The translations under genes and the position numbers were made by a program. DNA of 64,000 bases from Alteromonas genovensis (GTDB lineage: Bacteria > Pseudomonadota > Gammaproteobacteria > Enterobacterales > Alteromonadaceae), in assembly GCF_010500895.1 (NCBI RefSeq), contig NZ_JAAAWO010000003.1, positions 62,001 to 126,000 on the forward strand, given 5' to 3'. Of the stretch, positions 27,506 to 36,391 are shown piece by piece (the first letter of the stretch is position 1; every line of letters starts with the position of its first letter). The notes beneath the pieces are model-generated. The model was not told the DNA's origin and did not search any database. It worked only from the letters and a program-made list of their open reading frames with translations.

Positions 27506-28189
27506 ATGGTTCCATGGGTTAAATTGGGTACAGCTAAAATTCCAAACAATGGTGGCGAGTTAACCTTTTCTCAGCGAGATCAGGAGTTTAGCATTAGACT
27601 TTCTGGCATTCGTGGCGAATTAATGAATAGCCGAGTATTTAACTCAGAAAAAGAGTTGTCTCAAATGGGGTGTGCGCATCTCAAAACGACACCAAACGCA
27701 CATGTTTTAGTGGGCGGTTTAGGCATGGGATACACACTAAGAGCCGCACTCAATGAAGTGACGCCAAGCTCTAAGGTTACCGTTGCCGAACTCATCCCTG
27801 AAGTTGTAGAGTGGAATAAAGGCCCCCTCGGCAACTGCGCTAAAAACCCACTTCAAGACCCTAGAACTCATGTTGTGCTTGGTGATGTTAAACACCTTTT
27901 AAATACCGGGAAGCCAACTTTTGATGCGATATTGCTCGATGTGGATAATGGACCAGAAGGCCTAACACACTCTGACAATAACTGGATTTATTCAATAGCC
28001 GGTTTAGAAGAAATTTATAATGTGCTCAAACCTGGTGGCATGCTTGCCATATGGTCTGCTGGGCCTGATTATTTATTTTCCGTTCGCTTAAAAAATGCAG
28101 GCTACAAAGTGTCTACACGTATTGCCAGAGCTCGCAAAGGAAAAGGAAGTAAGCACACTATTTTCCTAGCTAAAAAACCCATGGACTAA
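27506..28189 (+). CDS. Spermidine-synthase-like SAM-dependent protein
   Basis: A Rossmann-fold protein of 227 residues of the spermidine-synthase-like group. The nucleotide-binding GGLGMGYTLR (~residues 73-82), an acidic residue at the end of strand two (VAELIPEVVEW) and the active-site-like LLDVDNGPEG (~residues 149-158) are visible. It lacks the longer N-terminal beta domain of true polyamine synthases, so it could be a methyltransferase or aminopropyltransferase of unknown substrate. No polyamine genes lie nearby. It has an AAGGAC site upstream and appears monocistronic. Confidence 0.78.
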   Translation: MVPWVKLGTAKIPNNGGELTFSQRDQEFSIRLSGIRGELMNSRVFNSEKELSQMGCAHLKTTPNAHVLVGGLGMGYTLRAALNEVTPSSKVTVAELIPEVVEWNKGPLGNCAKNPLQDPRTHVVLGDVKHLLNTGKPTFDAILLDVDNGPEGLTHSDNNWIYSIAGLEEIYNVLKPGGMLAIWSAGPDYLFSVRLKNAGYKVSTRIARARKGKGSKHTIFLAKKPMD

Positions 28190-28556
28190 AGCATTAATGC
28201 GTTTAGGCTAAACGCTGTTCATTGCCATCTACCTCTTTTATTCACGCCTTACATTTACCTCTCGTATTGGTTTTCAATAACCTGACGGTTAGCAGAAACT
28301 CAGTAATGAGCCTTTAAAAAAGTATGTGTTAAAGTGAAGAGTTTCGGTAATTTTTTCATTATTACGCCCGAATCATACGAGCAGACGGTGATGTTAGAAG
28401 TGAATCTTTAGTTTCATTTTAGCGTAAAAACTCTTCCTAATCAGGGCTGTAGCGCTTTTACGAATCATTAAATTAAACTGGCTTGTTTCGTGCTGCTAAT
28501 CTTTGTACCTAGCAATAAATGCTAATAACGTTGAATGTGAAGATAAGGAGAACATC
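28190..28556. other. Intergenic region before sodC
   Basis: A 367-base AT-rich spacer. It starts with a small palindrome GCGTTTA-GGC-TAAACGC (28199-28215), probably the transcript end of the upstream gene, and ends with the AAGGAG site of sodC. The sodC promoter must lie here but I cannot place it. Confidence 0.4.
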
Positions 28557-29102
28557 ATGAAGAAACGTCTACAATTTACCCTTGCAGGGTCAATATCATT
28601 ACTACTAAGTGCAGGTTGTATCGCGGGCCATCACCAAGATGATGGCAAAGTGGTTATGATGAAAAATCTAGAAACTGGCAAGAGTATTGGCAGCGTGATG
28701 GTGAGTAGTTATGACGATGACGGCGTTGTGTTTACGCCCAGCCTTTCAGGATTAACGCCTGGTGTTCACGGTTTTCACGTGCATCAGAATGGCGATTGCT
28801 CACCTTCAATGAAAGATGGCAAAAAGGTATTGGGCGGTGCAGCTGGTGGACACTTTGACCCCGAAGACACAGGCAAACACAGAACCCCTTGGTCTGAAAA
28901 GGGTCACGAAGGCGACCTTCCTGTTATTTATGTTGACGAAAACGGACATGCCGACCAACCTATTTTCGCGCCAGAACTAGAACTTGAAGACATTAAAGGT
29001 AGAGCGTTAATGATTCACGCAGGCGGAGATAACTATTCGGACACCCCCAAAAAGCTCGGCGGCGGAGGCGAACGTGTGGCCTGCGGTGTCATCGGTCAAT
29101 AA
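28557..29102 (+). CDS. sodC: Cu/Zn superoxide dismutase
   Basis: A periplasmic copper-zinc superoxide dismutase of 181 residues. The ATG at 28557 has AAGGAG seven bases upstream; an upstream in-frame start is less likely. The N-terminal export signal ends LLLSAGC, so it may be a lipoprotein, though the position three before the Cys is Ser rather than Leu. All metal ligands appear present: GFHVH, bridging His in GGHFDP, GKHR, GHEGDLP with the zinc Asp, and MIHAGGDNY. It detoxifies superoxide outside the cytoplasm. It has its own terminator hairpin downstream. Confidence 0.95.
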   Translation: MKKRLQFTLAGSISLLLSAGCIAGHHQDDGKVVMMKNLETGKSIGSVMVSSYDDDGVVFTPSLSGLTPGVHGFHVHQNGDCSPSMKDGKKVLGGAAGGHFDPEDTGKHRTPWSEKGHEGDLPVIYVDENGHADQPIFAPELELEDIKGRALMIHAGGDNYSDTPKKLGGGGERVACGVIGQ

Positions 29103-29169
29103 GAGTACCAAATATAAATACAGGCAGAAAGCAAATCCGCAGTACCAACCATTTTGGCACTGCTTACCT

Positions 29170-29202
29170 ACAAGAAAAGCGGCAATGTGCCGCTTTTCTT
29201 GT
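29170..29202 (+). terminator. Terminator hairpin of sodC
   Basis: Perfect 15-bp arms (ACAAGAAAAGCGGCA and its complement) with a 3-nt loop, T-rich on the 3' side. Its placement between sodC and the convergent OsmC gene suggests it may serve both. Confidence 0.7.
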
Positions 29203-29267
29203 ATGCTATTCTAGTCAATGGTTATTATTGAACTTCTAACAATTAACCCTTTAACCATTTAACCGCA

Positions 29268-29699
29268 TTAATTCGCCAGCTTGTACTCTAGCGTAATCTT
29301 AGTATTTAAAAGCTGTGACACTGGGCAATTTTCCTTTGCTCCCTGAGCAATTTCCTCAAATTTATCCTCAGTAATACCTTTTACGCTAGCATCTAAAGTA
29401 AGCGCTGATTGCGTAATTTCAAATCCATCACCACTTTTCTCTAAACTAATTTTGGCTGTGGTATTTAATTCACCGTCATCAAAACCAGCATCTGACAGTG
29501 CAAAAGAAAGGGCCATGGTGAAACAGCTTGCATGGGCTGCGCCAATGAGCTCTTCTGGGTTAGTCCCTTTTCCATCTTCAAAACGGGTATTAAAACCGTA
29601 GGGGTGGTTAGACAAAGCTCCCGTTTCTGTAGAAACACTGCCTTTACCGTCTTTTCCTAACGATTGATAAATTGCGCTACCTGATTTTACTATTGTCAT
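29268..29699 (-). CDS. osmC: OsmC-family organic hydroperoxide reductase
   Basis: A thiol-dependent peroxidase of the OsmC subfamily, 143 residues, the same length as E. coli OsmC. The two redox cysteines lie in AAHASCFTMAL and in ENCPVSQLL. The start at 29699 has an AAGGAT site; the open frame extends further to 29765 without family-like sequence. It reduces organic hydroperoxides and complements SodC, which is encoded convergently next to it, in oxidative defence. Confidence 0.92.
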   Translation of the reverse strand: MTIVKSGSAIYQSLGKDGKGSVSTETGALSNHPYGFNTRFEDGKGTNPEELIGAAHASCFTMALSFALSDAGFDDGELNTTAKISLEKSGDGFEITQSALTLDASVKGITEDKFEEIAQGAKENCPVSQLLNTKITLEYKLAN

Positions 29700-30146
29700 T
29701 TCATCTATCCTTATCTGGTGATCGCACTTTTGCCAAACCAAGCTCCAATAACTGTCGTGCTTCAAACCCAGTTATTTTCAATCGAACTACTTGGCTTGAT
29801 TGCTAGACAAAGACGCTGCAAGTATTCTGCCAACGGCTTGGCTTTGCTCCAGCCCCTACCATGCATGGGCTTAGCAAACTATGTTCGCCAAATAGCGCTA
29901 ACGCTTTTACGTAAAATGTAAGCGAAATACAGAGATGGCTGAAAATTTTACCTATGCTTATCCAGCTCTAGCTTTAGACACATGAAATGACTTCTGGCCA
30001 TTGCTGAAATCATCGAGTCGCTTTGCCTTTCTTTTTAAAAAGTTCTGAACATTCAAGTACAAAGGCAAACTACGACACAACATTCGCATCAATCTAGAAT
30101 TGTGGTTTTTAAAGAAGCTTTAAAGAAACTCGAGAAGAAAAATAGA
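29700..30146. other. Intergenic region between osmC and tRNA-Val
   Basis: A 447-base spacer. The osmC promoter must be near its left end. The right part is downstream of the tRNA. Open frames here (for example 29718-29921 on the plus strand) have no start signal or recognisable content. I see no RNA gene other than the tRNA at its edge. Confidence 0.4.
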
Positions 30147-30223
<77 letters not shown>

Positions 30224-30281
30224 ATTGTGTATCTGGGCGTTGATAAATAACAAATGGGCATTTGTTTGCTCAACGGCGCGT

Positions 30282-30310
30282 ATAATACTGAGGCAGAATG
30301 AAAGCTGCAA
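30282..30310 (-). promoter_or_regulatory. Probable sigma-70 promoter of tRNA-Val
   Basis: On the minus strand, TTGCAG (complement of 30305-30310) is 17 bases from TATTAT (complement of 30282-30287), followed by a GC-rich discriminator ACGCGCCG, as is usual for growth-regulated stable-RNA promoters. The start would lie about 50 bases upstream of the tRNA. Confidence 0.65.
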
Positions 30311-30360
30311 GAAAAACTTAACAAATCGCGCTTAAGTGTTTATTTTACCAGCAACTTCAT

Positions 30361-31437
30361 CTAACGTTGATTGAAAGGAAGGGGTTTAATGCTGTCTACC
30401 AATCTTCCGTCGTTCACCGCTTCCATAAAGTACTCCCCCAACCTATCGGTTTCGCTTAGTACCGTTTGCCAGTATTTTATGCGCGTGGGCGCATCGAGTA
30501 CTTCAAAATCTTTTCTATCAGGTATCTTGCCGTAAGGCAGTTTTGCGACAAACGATGGCGAGGGCACTAGCATCACTACATTGTCGTAGCTCGAACGGTG
30601 AGGTACTCTGCGCTTTAAGCCTTTATCGAACCATCCAGGAATAGGTTTGTTGTAGAAGTGTGGGTATAACACTAAACCTTCATCGGGGCCAAAAGACACG
30701 TCAAAATGATAGTCGATAATACCGCCGTCTCTGTACATACCCACAGGCGCGCCCTCAATCTCTTTCACCCCTTCAATGACAATGGGGATAGACCCTGAAG
30801 CTAAAAGTGCGCTATGAATATTACCTTCAGTAAGAGAATGGAAATGAGATGGCATACCGTATGGGTCGGAAATGGTTAAATGACTGTTGGGCGAAGAGAA
30901 CACGTACCGTTCGTAAAGCTTTGCTAAGTTCTTGCGACTGACCGTATTGGCCGCTGCGCTCATGGCAAGGCCCGAGAGCTGTTGCAATTTACTTTCAAAC
31001 CGTGTGGCACCCAAGCATTTAGCCACAATTAAGTGCGCTTTGAATCGCTCATTGGCCAGCACTTCTTGCTTGCCCTTGTCGCTGACCATTTCCTTTAAAA
31101 GATCTTCTGCTTTCGCCGTAATCTCTCTAGCCGTTGGCTTATTGCTGCTGTAAGTAGTGGTAGAGTATGACTGTGCCAGCCTATTTATGGCGGCAAGCGG
31201 ATCGTTTTGTACTGCACAAATTGCGCGAAACGCACCTGCTGAAGAACCTATAACATGAATTTGGTGCTGAACGTTGGCAAACCATTCAGGGAATAAAACT
31301 CTGTCTAAACCAGCTAGCGAAAACCATTTTGGGCCGCCTGAAGCGCCTAAAAAGTAACTAAACAATTCAGGACTGAAACCATTTTTTAAAATTGTTTCGT
31401 GTGCTTTTTTACCTGCATATACTTCTAATGGTGCCAC
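30361..31437 (-). CDS. Patatin-like phospholipase
   Basis: A patatin-family lipid acyl hydrolase of 358 residues. The oxyanion-hole stretch GASGGPKW (~residues 32-39), the nucleophile motif GSSAG (~65-69) and the dyad aspartate in YRDGGIIDY (~235-243) are visible. No signal peptide or membrane segment is seen. The gene starts with GTG at 31437, with AGGA seven bases upstream. It is probably a cytoplasmic or membrane-surface phospholipase. No neighbour points to its pathway. Confidence 0.9.
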   Translation of the reverse strand: MAPLEVYAGKKAHETILKNGFSPELFSYFLGASGGPKWFSLAGLDRVLFPEWFANVQHQIHVIGSSAGAFRAICAVQNDPLAAINRLAQSYSTTTYSSNKPTAREITAKAEDLLKEMVSDKGKQEVLANERFKAHLIVAKCLGATRFESKLQQLSGLAMSAAANTVSRKNLAKLYERYVFSSPNSHLTISDPYGMPSHFHSLTEGNIHSALLASGSIPIVIEGVKEIEGAPVGMYRDGGIIDYHFDVSFGPDEGLVLYPHFYNKPIPGWFDKGLKRRVPHRSSYDNVVMLVPSPSFVAKLPYGKIPDRKDFEVLDAPTRIKYWQTVLSETDRLGEYFMEAVNDGRLVDSIKPLPFNQR

Positions 31438-31480
31438 TGGTTTTCCTGTTTTGATTTTTACAGCTACCGCACTGTATTTT

Positions 31481-31518
31481 GTGCTGCGCTTTTTGCCATA
31501 TTTCGTGCTGCGCTTTTT
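31481..31518. repeat. Short direct repeat upstream of the patatin gene
   Basis: GTGCTGCGCTTTTTG occurs at 31481-31495 and 31504-31518 (23-base period), with decayed relatives further right (about 31533-31560). The same ten-base core followed by a T-run recurs in tandem inside seqA. Confidence 0.5.
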
Positions 31519-31656
31519 GTCGTGTTTAGTGAGTGCTGTGCTGTATTTTTTGCTTTATTGTATTTTGGACACAAATTACCAGTTAACCTGTTAAAAGTAA
31601 CCGTTTTACCTCACAGAATATCACTTGTCTTACCACGCTATTTGGGCACCAAGCCT

Positions 31657-32073
31657 TTACTTTTGTTGGCTTAAGCTATTTATCACTTTTAAAAATATGT
31701 GGTACTCATCATCAGTGATATTTTCTAATCTGTCTGTTTGCCACTTCGTAACTAATGGCGTAAGCGCGTTGTAAGTGCGCACTCCTTCTGCAGACAACGA
31801 TATGTTGATAGCTCGCTTATCATTTTCATTCGTTTCGCGAACAATCAGCTGCTTACTCGCTAATTGCTGAAGCGCTCTACTGGTTTTTACTTTGTCTAAC
31901 CGAGTGGCCACTGCAATATACTTTGATGTTAGCGACGTCGCATTACCAAGCGTAGCGAGCACGCGCCATTCTGGCATTGTTAACCCATAGGACTTGTAGA
32001 CCGTAGCGAGTGAATCACTTAAATCACTAGATAACATAGCGACCTTATAAGCGAGCATGTCGTTAAGCTGCAT
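31657..32073 (-). CDS. MarR-family transcriptional regulator
   Basis: A 138-residue winged-helix regulator of the MarR family. The central HTH (TSKYIAVATRLDKVKTSRALQ) and the wing with NDKRAINISLS are visible. The ATG at 32073 has AAGGA upstream; the frame also begins at a TTG at 32091 without a site. It is divergent from hmgA across a 267-base spacer, so it is the probable repressor of the homogentisate genes, an inference from position. Confidence 0.87.
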   Translation of the reverse strand: MQLNDMLAYKVAMLSSDLSDSLATVYKSYGLTMPEWRVLATLGNATSLTSKYIAVATRLDKVKTSRALQQLASKQLIVRETNENDKRAINISLSAEGVRTYNALTPLVTKWQTDRLENITDDEYHIFLKVINSLSQQK

Positions 32074-32340
32074 TAATAATTCCTTCGTCAAATCGCCTTA
32101 AAAAAGTCTATGGCGTGATTGTTTTGTAAACTAATCAGCACAATTTGCGGTTAAGTCCAGGCGCTAATCTGCATTCACATTTGATTTACATTGTTGTACG
32201 TTCTAGCCTAAACAAATTAGTTTCATTTGTAACTACTTTCGTAAACAGTTTCTTTAGAAAGCGTTAAGCGCAATAAATTAACAGCAAAGCCTTTTTTGAA
32301 AGCGCTTTTGATAAGAGAGAAAGGGCAAGGATTGATATTG

Positions 32341-33651
32341 ATGCAAGAATTAATACAAAATCTGGAATACATGAGTGGGTTTAATAACGAGCACGAAACC
32401 GAAGCGCTCGTTGATGCACTGCCAAAAGGTCAATTTAGCCCGCAAAAGGTAAATTATAAACTTTATACAGAGCAATTTAGCAGTACGGCGTTTACAGCGC
32501 CGCGCCACTCTAATAGACGTAGTTGGACCTACAGAATTCGCCCCTCTATTGCGATGGGCGACTTCCTGCCCTACTCACAGTCATTAATTAAAACCGCGCC
32601 CGAAACAGACATTCCCTGTCCGCCAAATGTGTTGAGGTGGGATCCACTTCCGCTACCAGAAACACAGACCGATTTTATCGACGGGCTTATAACCTTAGGC
32701 ACTAATGGCGATGCAAAGGTGCAAACCGGCATGGGTATCCACTGCTATTGTGCCAACGCATCTATGGGTAATCGCGTCTTCTACTCTTCAGACGGCGAAA
32801 TGTTGTTTGTTCCTCAACAGGGAACTCTGTATGTAAAGACTGAGTTTGGTAGGCTAACGGCGGCTCCAGGAGAGATAATGGTTATCCCCCGCGGCGTGCG
32901 TTTTTCGGTGGATGTAGCCGAAAACGACCCGGTTCGTGGCTACATTTGCGAAAACTACGGGCACCCGTTTGTATTGCCTGAGCGTGGACCGGTGGGCGCA
33001 AATGGATATTCAAATCAAAGAGACTTCTTATATCCAACCGCATGGTTTGAAGATAAAGACGCACCACATACTGTGATCAATAAGTTTTGCGGTAACTTAT
33101 TTGCTGCCGAGCTCGACCATTCTCCCTTTGATGTGGTTGCTTGGGTTGGCAACTCTGCCCCCTATAAGTACGACCTTGCTAATTTCAATGTGATGAACAC
33201 GGTAAGTTTCGATCATCCAGACCCGTCTATTTTTACCGTGCTTACCTCACCCTCTGAATTAGAGGGCACGGCAAATGTAGATTTCGTTATCTTTCCACCG
33301 CGCTGGATGGTGGCAGAGCACACGTTCAGACCCCCTTATTACCACAGAAATGTGATGAGTGAATTTATGGGGTTAATTGAAGGAACCTACGACGCCAAAG
33401 AACATGGTTTTGTGCCTGGAGGTATGAGCCTTCACAACTGTATGACGCCACATGGTCCTGAGGCAGAAGTCTTCGAAAAAGCCTCTAATGCCGAGTTGTC
33501 ACCCCAACAATATAAAGACACCTTGGCATTTATGTTCGAGTCTCGATTCCCCATGGCGCCTTCAGCTTATGCGATGCAAACTCCTCTACGTCAAAAAGAC
33601 TACATAGGGTGTTGGAAAGGGCTAAAGAAATACTTTGACGGCACACGCTAG
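32341..33651 (+). CDS. hmgA: Homogentisate 1,2-dioxygenase
   Basis: An iron-dependent ring-cleaving enzyme of tyrosine and phenylalanine breakdown that converts homogentisate to maleylacetoacetate. The 436-residue length is normal. The family N-terminus YMSGFNNEHETEAL and the iron site (His and Glu six apart in YYHRNVMSEF, then His in TPHGPE) are present. The start at 32341 has AAGGA; the open frame reaches back to 32296. It is followed by hpd, which makes homogentisate. The maleylacetoacetate isomerase and fumarylacetoacetase genes are not in the window. Confidence 0.96.
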   Translation: MQELIQNLEYMSGFNNEHETEALVDALPKGQFSPQKVNYKLYTEQFSSTAFTAPRHSNRRSWTYRIRPSIAMGDFLPYSQSLIKTAPETDIPCPPNVLRWDPLPLPETQTDFIDGLITLGTNGDAKVQTGMGIHCYCANASMGNRVFYSSDGEMLFVPQQGTLYVKTEFGRLTAAPGEIMVIPRGVRFSVDVAENDPVRGYICENYGHPFVLPERGPVGANGYSNQRDFLYPTAWFEDKDAPHTVINKFCGNLFAAELDHSPFDVVAWVGNSAPYKYDLANFNVMNTVSFDHPDPSIFTVLTSPSELEGTANVDFVIFPPRWMVAEHTFRPPYYHRNVMSEFMGLIEGTYDAKEHGFVPGGMSLHNCMTPHGPEAEVFEKASNAELSPQQYKDTLAFMFESRFPMAPSAYAMQTPLRQKDYIGCWKGLKKYFDGTR

Positions 33652-33953
33652 ATGTTAGTGGGTAAGAGTGTGGTGTGACTTTTCTGTGCTGTTCATTTTC
33701 TAATAGTCCAACGCTGTATCAGAAAATGAACACCACCCGCCTGTACCTAAAGTTTAATTTATAATTAAAAATCAATATCTTGATAGGTTACAGCTAGTTG
33801 CCACACCTCTTTTCCAACTCAGTGAAAACTTATCGTTACAACCTTGCTTTCCAATAAGAATCGGTGTCTGTCGCCCCTCTATTGCTTGTCTTTTAACGTC
33901 GCGCTTACAATCGAGTCACAATTACAGTAACACTTTGCTAAAGGAAAACACCC
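33652..33953. other. hmgA-hpd intergenic region with inverted repeat
   Basis: A 302-base spacer. A perfect 12-bp inverted repeat (TGTTCATTTTCT at 33690-33701, complement at 33721-33732) follows hmgA and may stabilise or end its transcript. The hpd promoter probably lies in the AT-rich middle. No gene is seen. Confidence 0.45.
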
Positions 33954-35027
33954 ATGGCAGATTTATTTGAAAACCCAGTTGGTTTAGACGGGTTCGAATT
34001 TTTAGAATTTACTGCACCAGAGAAAGGTATTCTGGAGCCGATGTTTGAAGCAATGGGCTTTACCCTTGTCGCTCGTCACAAGTCAAAAGACGTAGAGTTA
34101 TGGCGCCAGGGTGACATTAACCTTTTAAGCAACTACGAAAAAGATTGCCACGCTGCTTACTACGCTGAAGAGCATGGCCCGTCTGCATGCGGAATGGCCT
34201 TTAGAGTAAAAGACTCACAAGTAGCATACAACGAGGTGCTAGAGCGCGGTGCGCAGCCCATGGATACTTACACAGGTCCAATGGAGCTTAAGTTACCAGC
34301 CATTAAAGGTATTGGCGGCGCGATGCTGTATTTAATAGACCGCTATGAAGGCGAGAACACAATCTACGACATTGACTTCAATTGGATTGAAGGCGTCGAT
34401 CGCCACCCAGTAGGTTGCGGTTTTCATACGCTAGATCACCTTACCCATAATGTGTATCGCGGTCGCATGGACTTTTGGGCAAACTTCTACGAGAAGTTAT
34501 TTAACTTCCGTGAAATCCGTTATTTTGACATCAAAGGCGAATACACAGGATTGTTATCTAAAGCCATGACGGCTCCAGACGGAAAAATTCGTATTCCGTT
34601 AAATGAAGAAGCTGTTGGCGGCGGTGGTCAAATTGAAGAATTCTTGATGAAGTACAACGGCGAAGGCATTCAGCACATCGCTTTTGCATGTGATGATCTT
34701 GAAGTGTGCCTTGATAGGCTAAAAGCGCGAGGCATGAAATTTATGACGCCTCCGCCAAACACTTACTATGAAATGTTAGAAGAGCGATTACCCGGCCATG
34801 GTGAGAACGTAGAAGAACTGCAAAAACGCGGGATCTTACTCGACGGCACCACAAAAGACGGTGAACCTCGCCTGCTGCTACAAATATTTTCTGAGACCGT
34901 ATTTGGACCAGTGTTCTTTGAGTTTATTCAACGAAAAGAAGACGATGGCTTTGGCGAAGGTAACTTTAAAGCGCTCTTTGAGTCTATTGAACGTGACCAA
35001 GTCAGCCGTGGTGCGCTGAGTAAATAA
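33954..35027 (+). CDS. hpd: 4-hydroxyphenylpyruvate dioxygenase
   Basis: A non-haem iron enzyme of 357 residues that turns 4-hydroxyphenylpyruvate into homogentisate. It has two vicinal-oxygen-chelate domains. Iron ligands are visible in [18 protein letters not shown] and the C-terminal FFEFIQRK segment. An AAGGAAA site precedes the ATG. It works directly upstream of HmgA in tyrosine catabolism and has strong hairpins after its stop. Confidence 0.97.
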   Translation: MADLFENPVGLDGFEFLEFTAPEKGILEPMFEAMGFTLVARHKSKDVELWRQGDINLLSNYEKDCHAAYYAEEHGPSACGMAFRVKDSQVAYNEVLERGAQPMDTYTGPMELKLPAIKGIGGAMLYLIDRYEGENTIYDIDFNWIEGVDRHPVGCGFHTLDHLTHNVYRGRMDFWANFYEKLFNFREIRYFDIKGEYTGLLSKAMTAPDGKIRIPLNEEAVGGGGQIEEFLMKYNGEGIQHIAFACDDLEVCLDRLKARGMKFMTPPPNTYYEMLEERLPGHGENVEELQKRGILLDGTTKDGEPRLLLQIFSETVFGPVFFEFIQRKEDDGFGEGNFKALFESIERDQVSRGALSK

Positions 35028-35122
35028 GCGCGGTTAAACAGCAAGAAAGAAGTGTAAAAGAACAACAATAAATAAGTGGGCGAGCGACACATAATCAAAT
35101 AAAGGCTCAATGCTCACAATAA

Positions 35123-35147
35123 AAAGCATGTGTTAAACACATGCTTT
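35123..35147 (+). terminator. Hairpin downstream of hpd
   Basis: Perfect 11-bp arms AAAGCATGTGT / ACACATGCTTT with a 3-nt loop, about 95 bases after the hpd stop. Confidence 0.5.
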
Positions 35148-35158
35148 AGCTGACCTTT

Positions 35159-35196
35159 AAAACGGCGACTGAAGAAATTTCATTCGCCGTTTTTTT
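35159..35196 (+). terminator. Rho-independent terminator of hpd
   Basis: Arms AAAACGGCGA (35159-35168) and TCGCCGTTTT (35184-35193) with a run of seven T. It overlaps the last codons of the convergent VOC gene, so part of that coding end doubles as the terminator. Confidence 0.75.
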
Positions 35197-35539
35197 CATA
35201 AAGTGCACAAGCTGCACCTGAAGGGTCTAGAATTGTGCAAAACCGATCCTCTCCGTGATGCTTTATCTCTCCTACTTGCTTGCCACCTTTTGTTTGAACG
35301 TTAGCTAACGACTGTGTTAAATCATCCACCGTGAAGTAGTTTATCCAGCCTCCTGGTAAGTCGCTATTCACCCCTTTCTTGTGGCAAATTCCGCCAATGG
35401 GCGTGCCGTCAGAACTCATCATAACGTAGTCATTGTACCCGCCCATATCAATAGGCTCTTTTTTCCACCCCATTACTGATTCGTAAAAACTCACTAAATT
35501 CTCTGCGTGCTCTGTTGTAATATCACACCAACTAGACAT
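35180..35539 (-). CDS. VOC (glyoxalase/bleomycin-resistance) family protein
   Basis: A small vicinal-oxygen-chelate protein of 119 residues. Family features are the FYESVMGW helix near the N-terminus and the C-terminal CTILDPSGAACALYE strand with its metal-ligand Glu. Members are isomerases, dioxygenases or resistance proteins; nothing here fixes the substrate. An AAGGAA site precedes the ATG. Its 3' end overlaps the hpd terminator. Confidence 0.85.
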   Translation of the reverse strand: MSSWCDITTEHAENLVSFYESVMGWKKEPIDMGGYNDYVMMSSDGTPIGGICHKKGVNSDLPGGWINYFTVDDLTQSLANVQTKGGKQVGEIKHHGEDRFCTILDPSGAACALYEKNGE

Positions 35540-35696
35540 AGATGTTCCTTATACATTATCGCCACTGTTTTTTAGGACACTGCTTTCTAGAAACAGAACC
35601 CTAGCGACGAGGTCTAAATACTTATCAATAAGTGTAGCTTAGTTATGCCGTTTTTTTTGTGCGTGTTTTCAACAACGATCATTAATGAGGTATCTG

Positions 35697-35762
35697 ATGA
35701 AAACCACACAAAATCATAATGAAGAGGGACAATGTCAAGCTAAGAAATTGCAAAATATATAA
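35697..35762 (+). CDS. Possible 21-residue peptide
   Basis: An ATG at 35697 with GAGGT five bases upstream opens a 21-codon frame (MKTTQNHNEEGQ...). It could be a small peptide or chance. It lies in the spacer holding the DnaA-box-like sites. No homologue comes to mind. Confidence 0.2.
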   Translation: MKTTQNHNEEGQCQAKKLQNI

Positions 35763-35792
35763 ACATTTTTGATTTTGCTTGTAGACATAGCC

Positions 35793-35969
35793 TGTGGAAA
35801 ATGCTTGTAAAACCTATAATGTTATCCACTGCACATTGTTTGTACAGTTTATTTTGTTATTTATAATCAACAAGTTAAGACAAGACCCCAAACTACTCAA
35901 CAAACTTATCCACAGATTAAGTGGATAACACGTGACACTTAATCACAGTTAGTGGTTTAATGTGGATAT
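35793..35969. promoter_or_regulatory. Cluster of five DnaA-box-like sites
   Basis: Within 177 bases of AT-rich spacer are a perfect TTATCCACA (35906-35914, plus strand), TTATCCACT (35822-35830, plus; and 35920-35928, minus), TTTTCCACA (35793-35801, minus) and ATATCCACA (35961-35969, minus). The middle two face each other as a perfect 8-bp inverted repeat with 7 bases between. No dnaA, gidA or mioC is near, so this is not a usual oriC. It may titrate or reactivate DnaA, or control the gene at 36000. The rest of the 460-base spacer (35540-35999) shows nothing else firm. Confidence 0.55.
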
Positions 35970-35999
35970 GTTGGAAGCATTCACGTTTTTTGATTATTC

Positions 36000-36389
36000 A
36001 TGCCTAAACAAACACTTTTAGTACACGACTCCTTATTCACTATTCACAGCTTAGATCCCGACACGAGCATTCCGTCTTCCGTGCTAAATAGTCCATTGTT
36101 CTTTCTTGGAAAGACCGAAGATGAACTGTCTATTGTTGTTCCTGAATCGGTGGAAGTTGACTCCGTCGATAGCGATGAAAATTGGCGTGCACTAGAATTA
36201 CTCGGCCCACTTCACCTTTCAATGGTAGGTATTATGGCTGAGTTGGGACACGTGTTGGCGGCTGTAAAAGTTGCTATTTTTGTTGTTTCTACCTTCGACA
36301 CCGACTTCTTTTTAGTAAAAGACAACAAACTCAATGATGCGGTAAAAGCATTAAAGAAAGCAGGCTATACCGTAAACGGAATTCAATAA
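36000..36389 (+). CDS. ACT/CASTOR-domain protein
   Basis: A 129-residue protein with an ACT-like (CASTOR-type) ligand-binding fold: the LLGPLHLSMVGIMAELGHVLA segment and VVSTFDTDFFLVKDNKLNDAVKALKKAGY are typical of the second ACT half. Such domains bind amino acids and regulate enzymes. It is followed after two bases by the EIIA-like gene, so the two are co-expressed and may work together. The start lacks a strong ribosome-binding site. Confidence 0.75.
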   Translation: MPKQTLLVHDSLFTIHSLDPDTSIPSSVLNSPLFFLGKTEDELSIVVPESVEVDSVDSDENWRALELLGPLHLSMVGIMAELGHVLAAVKVAIFVVSTFDTDFFLVKDNKLNDAVKALKKAGYTVNGIQ

Positions 36390-36391
36390 CC

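Noticed and set aside
29718-29921. Open frame of 67 codons between osmC and tRNA-Val
   Set aside because: No ribosome-binding site or recognisable content; overlaps the osmC promoter region.
35540-35999. Chromosomal origin of replication
   Set aside because: DnaA-box-like sites are present, but there is no dnaA, dnaN, gidA or mioC nearby and no clear AT-rich 13-mer array, so I call only a site cluster.
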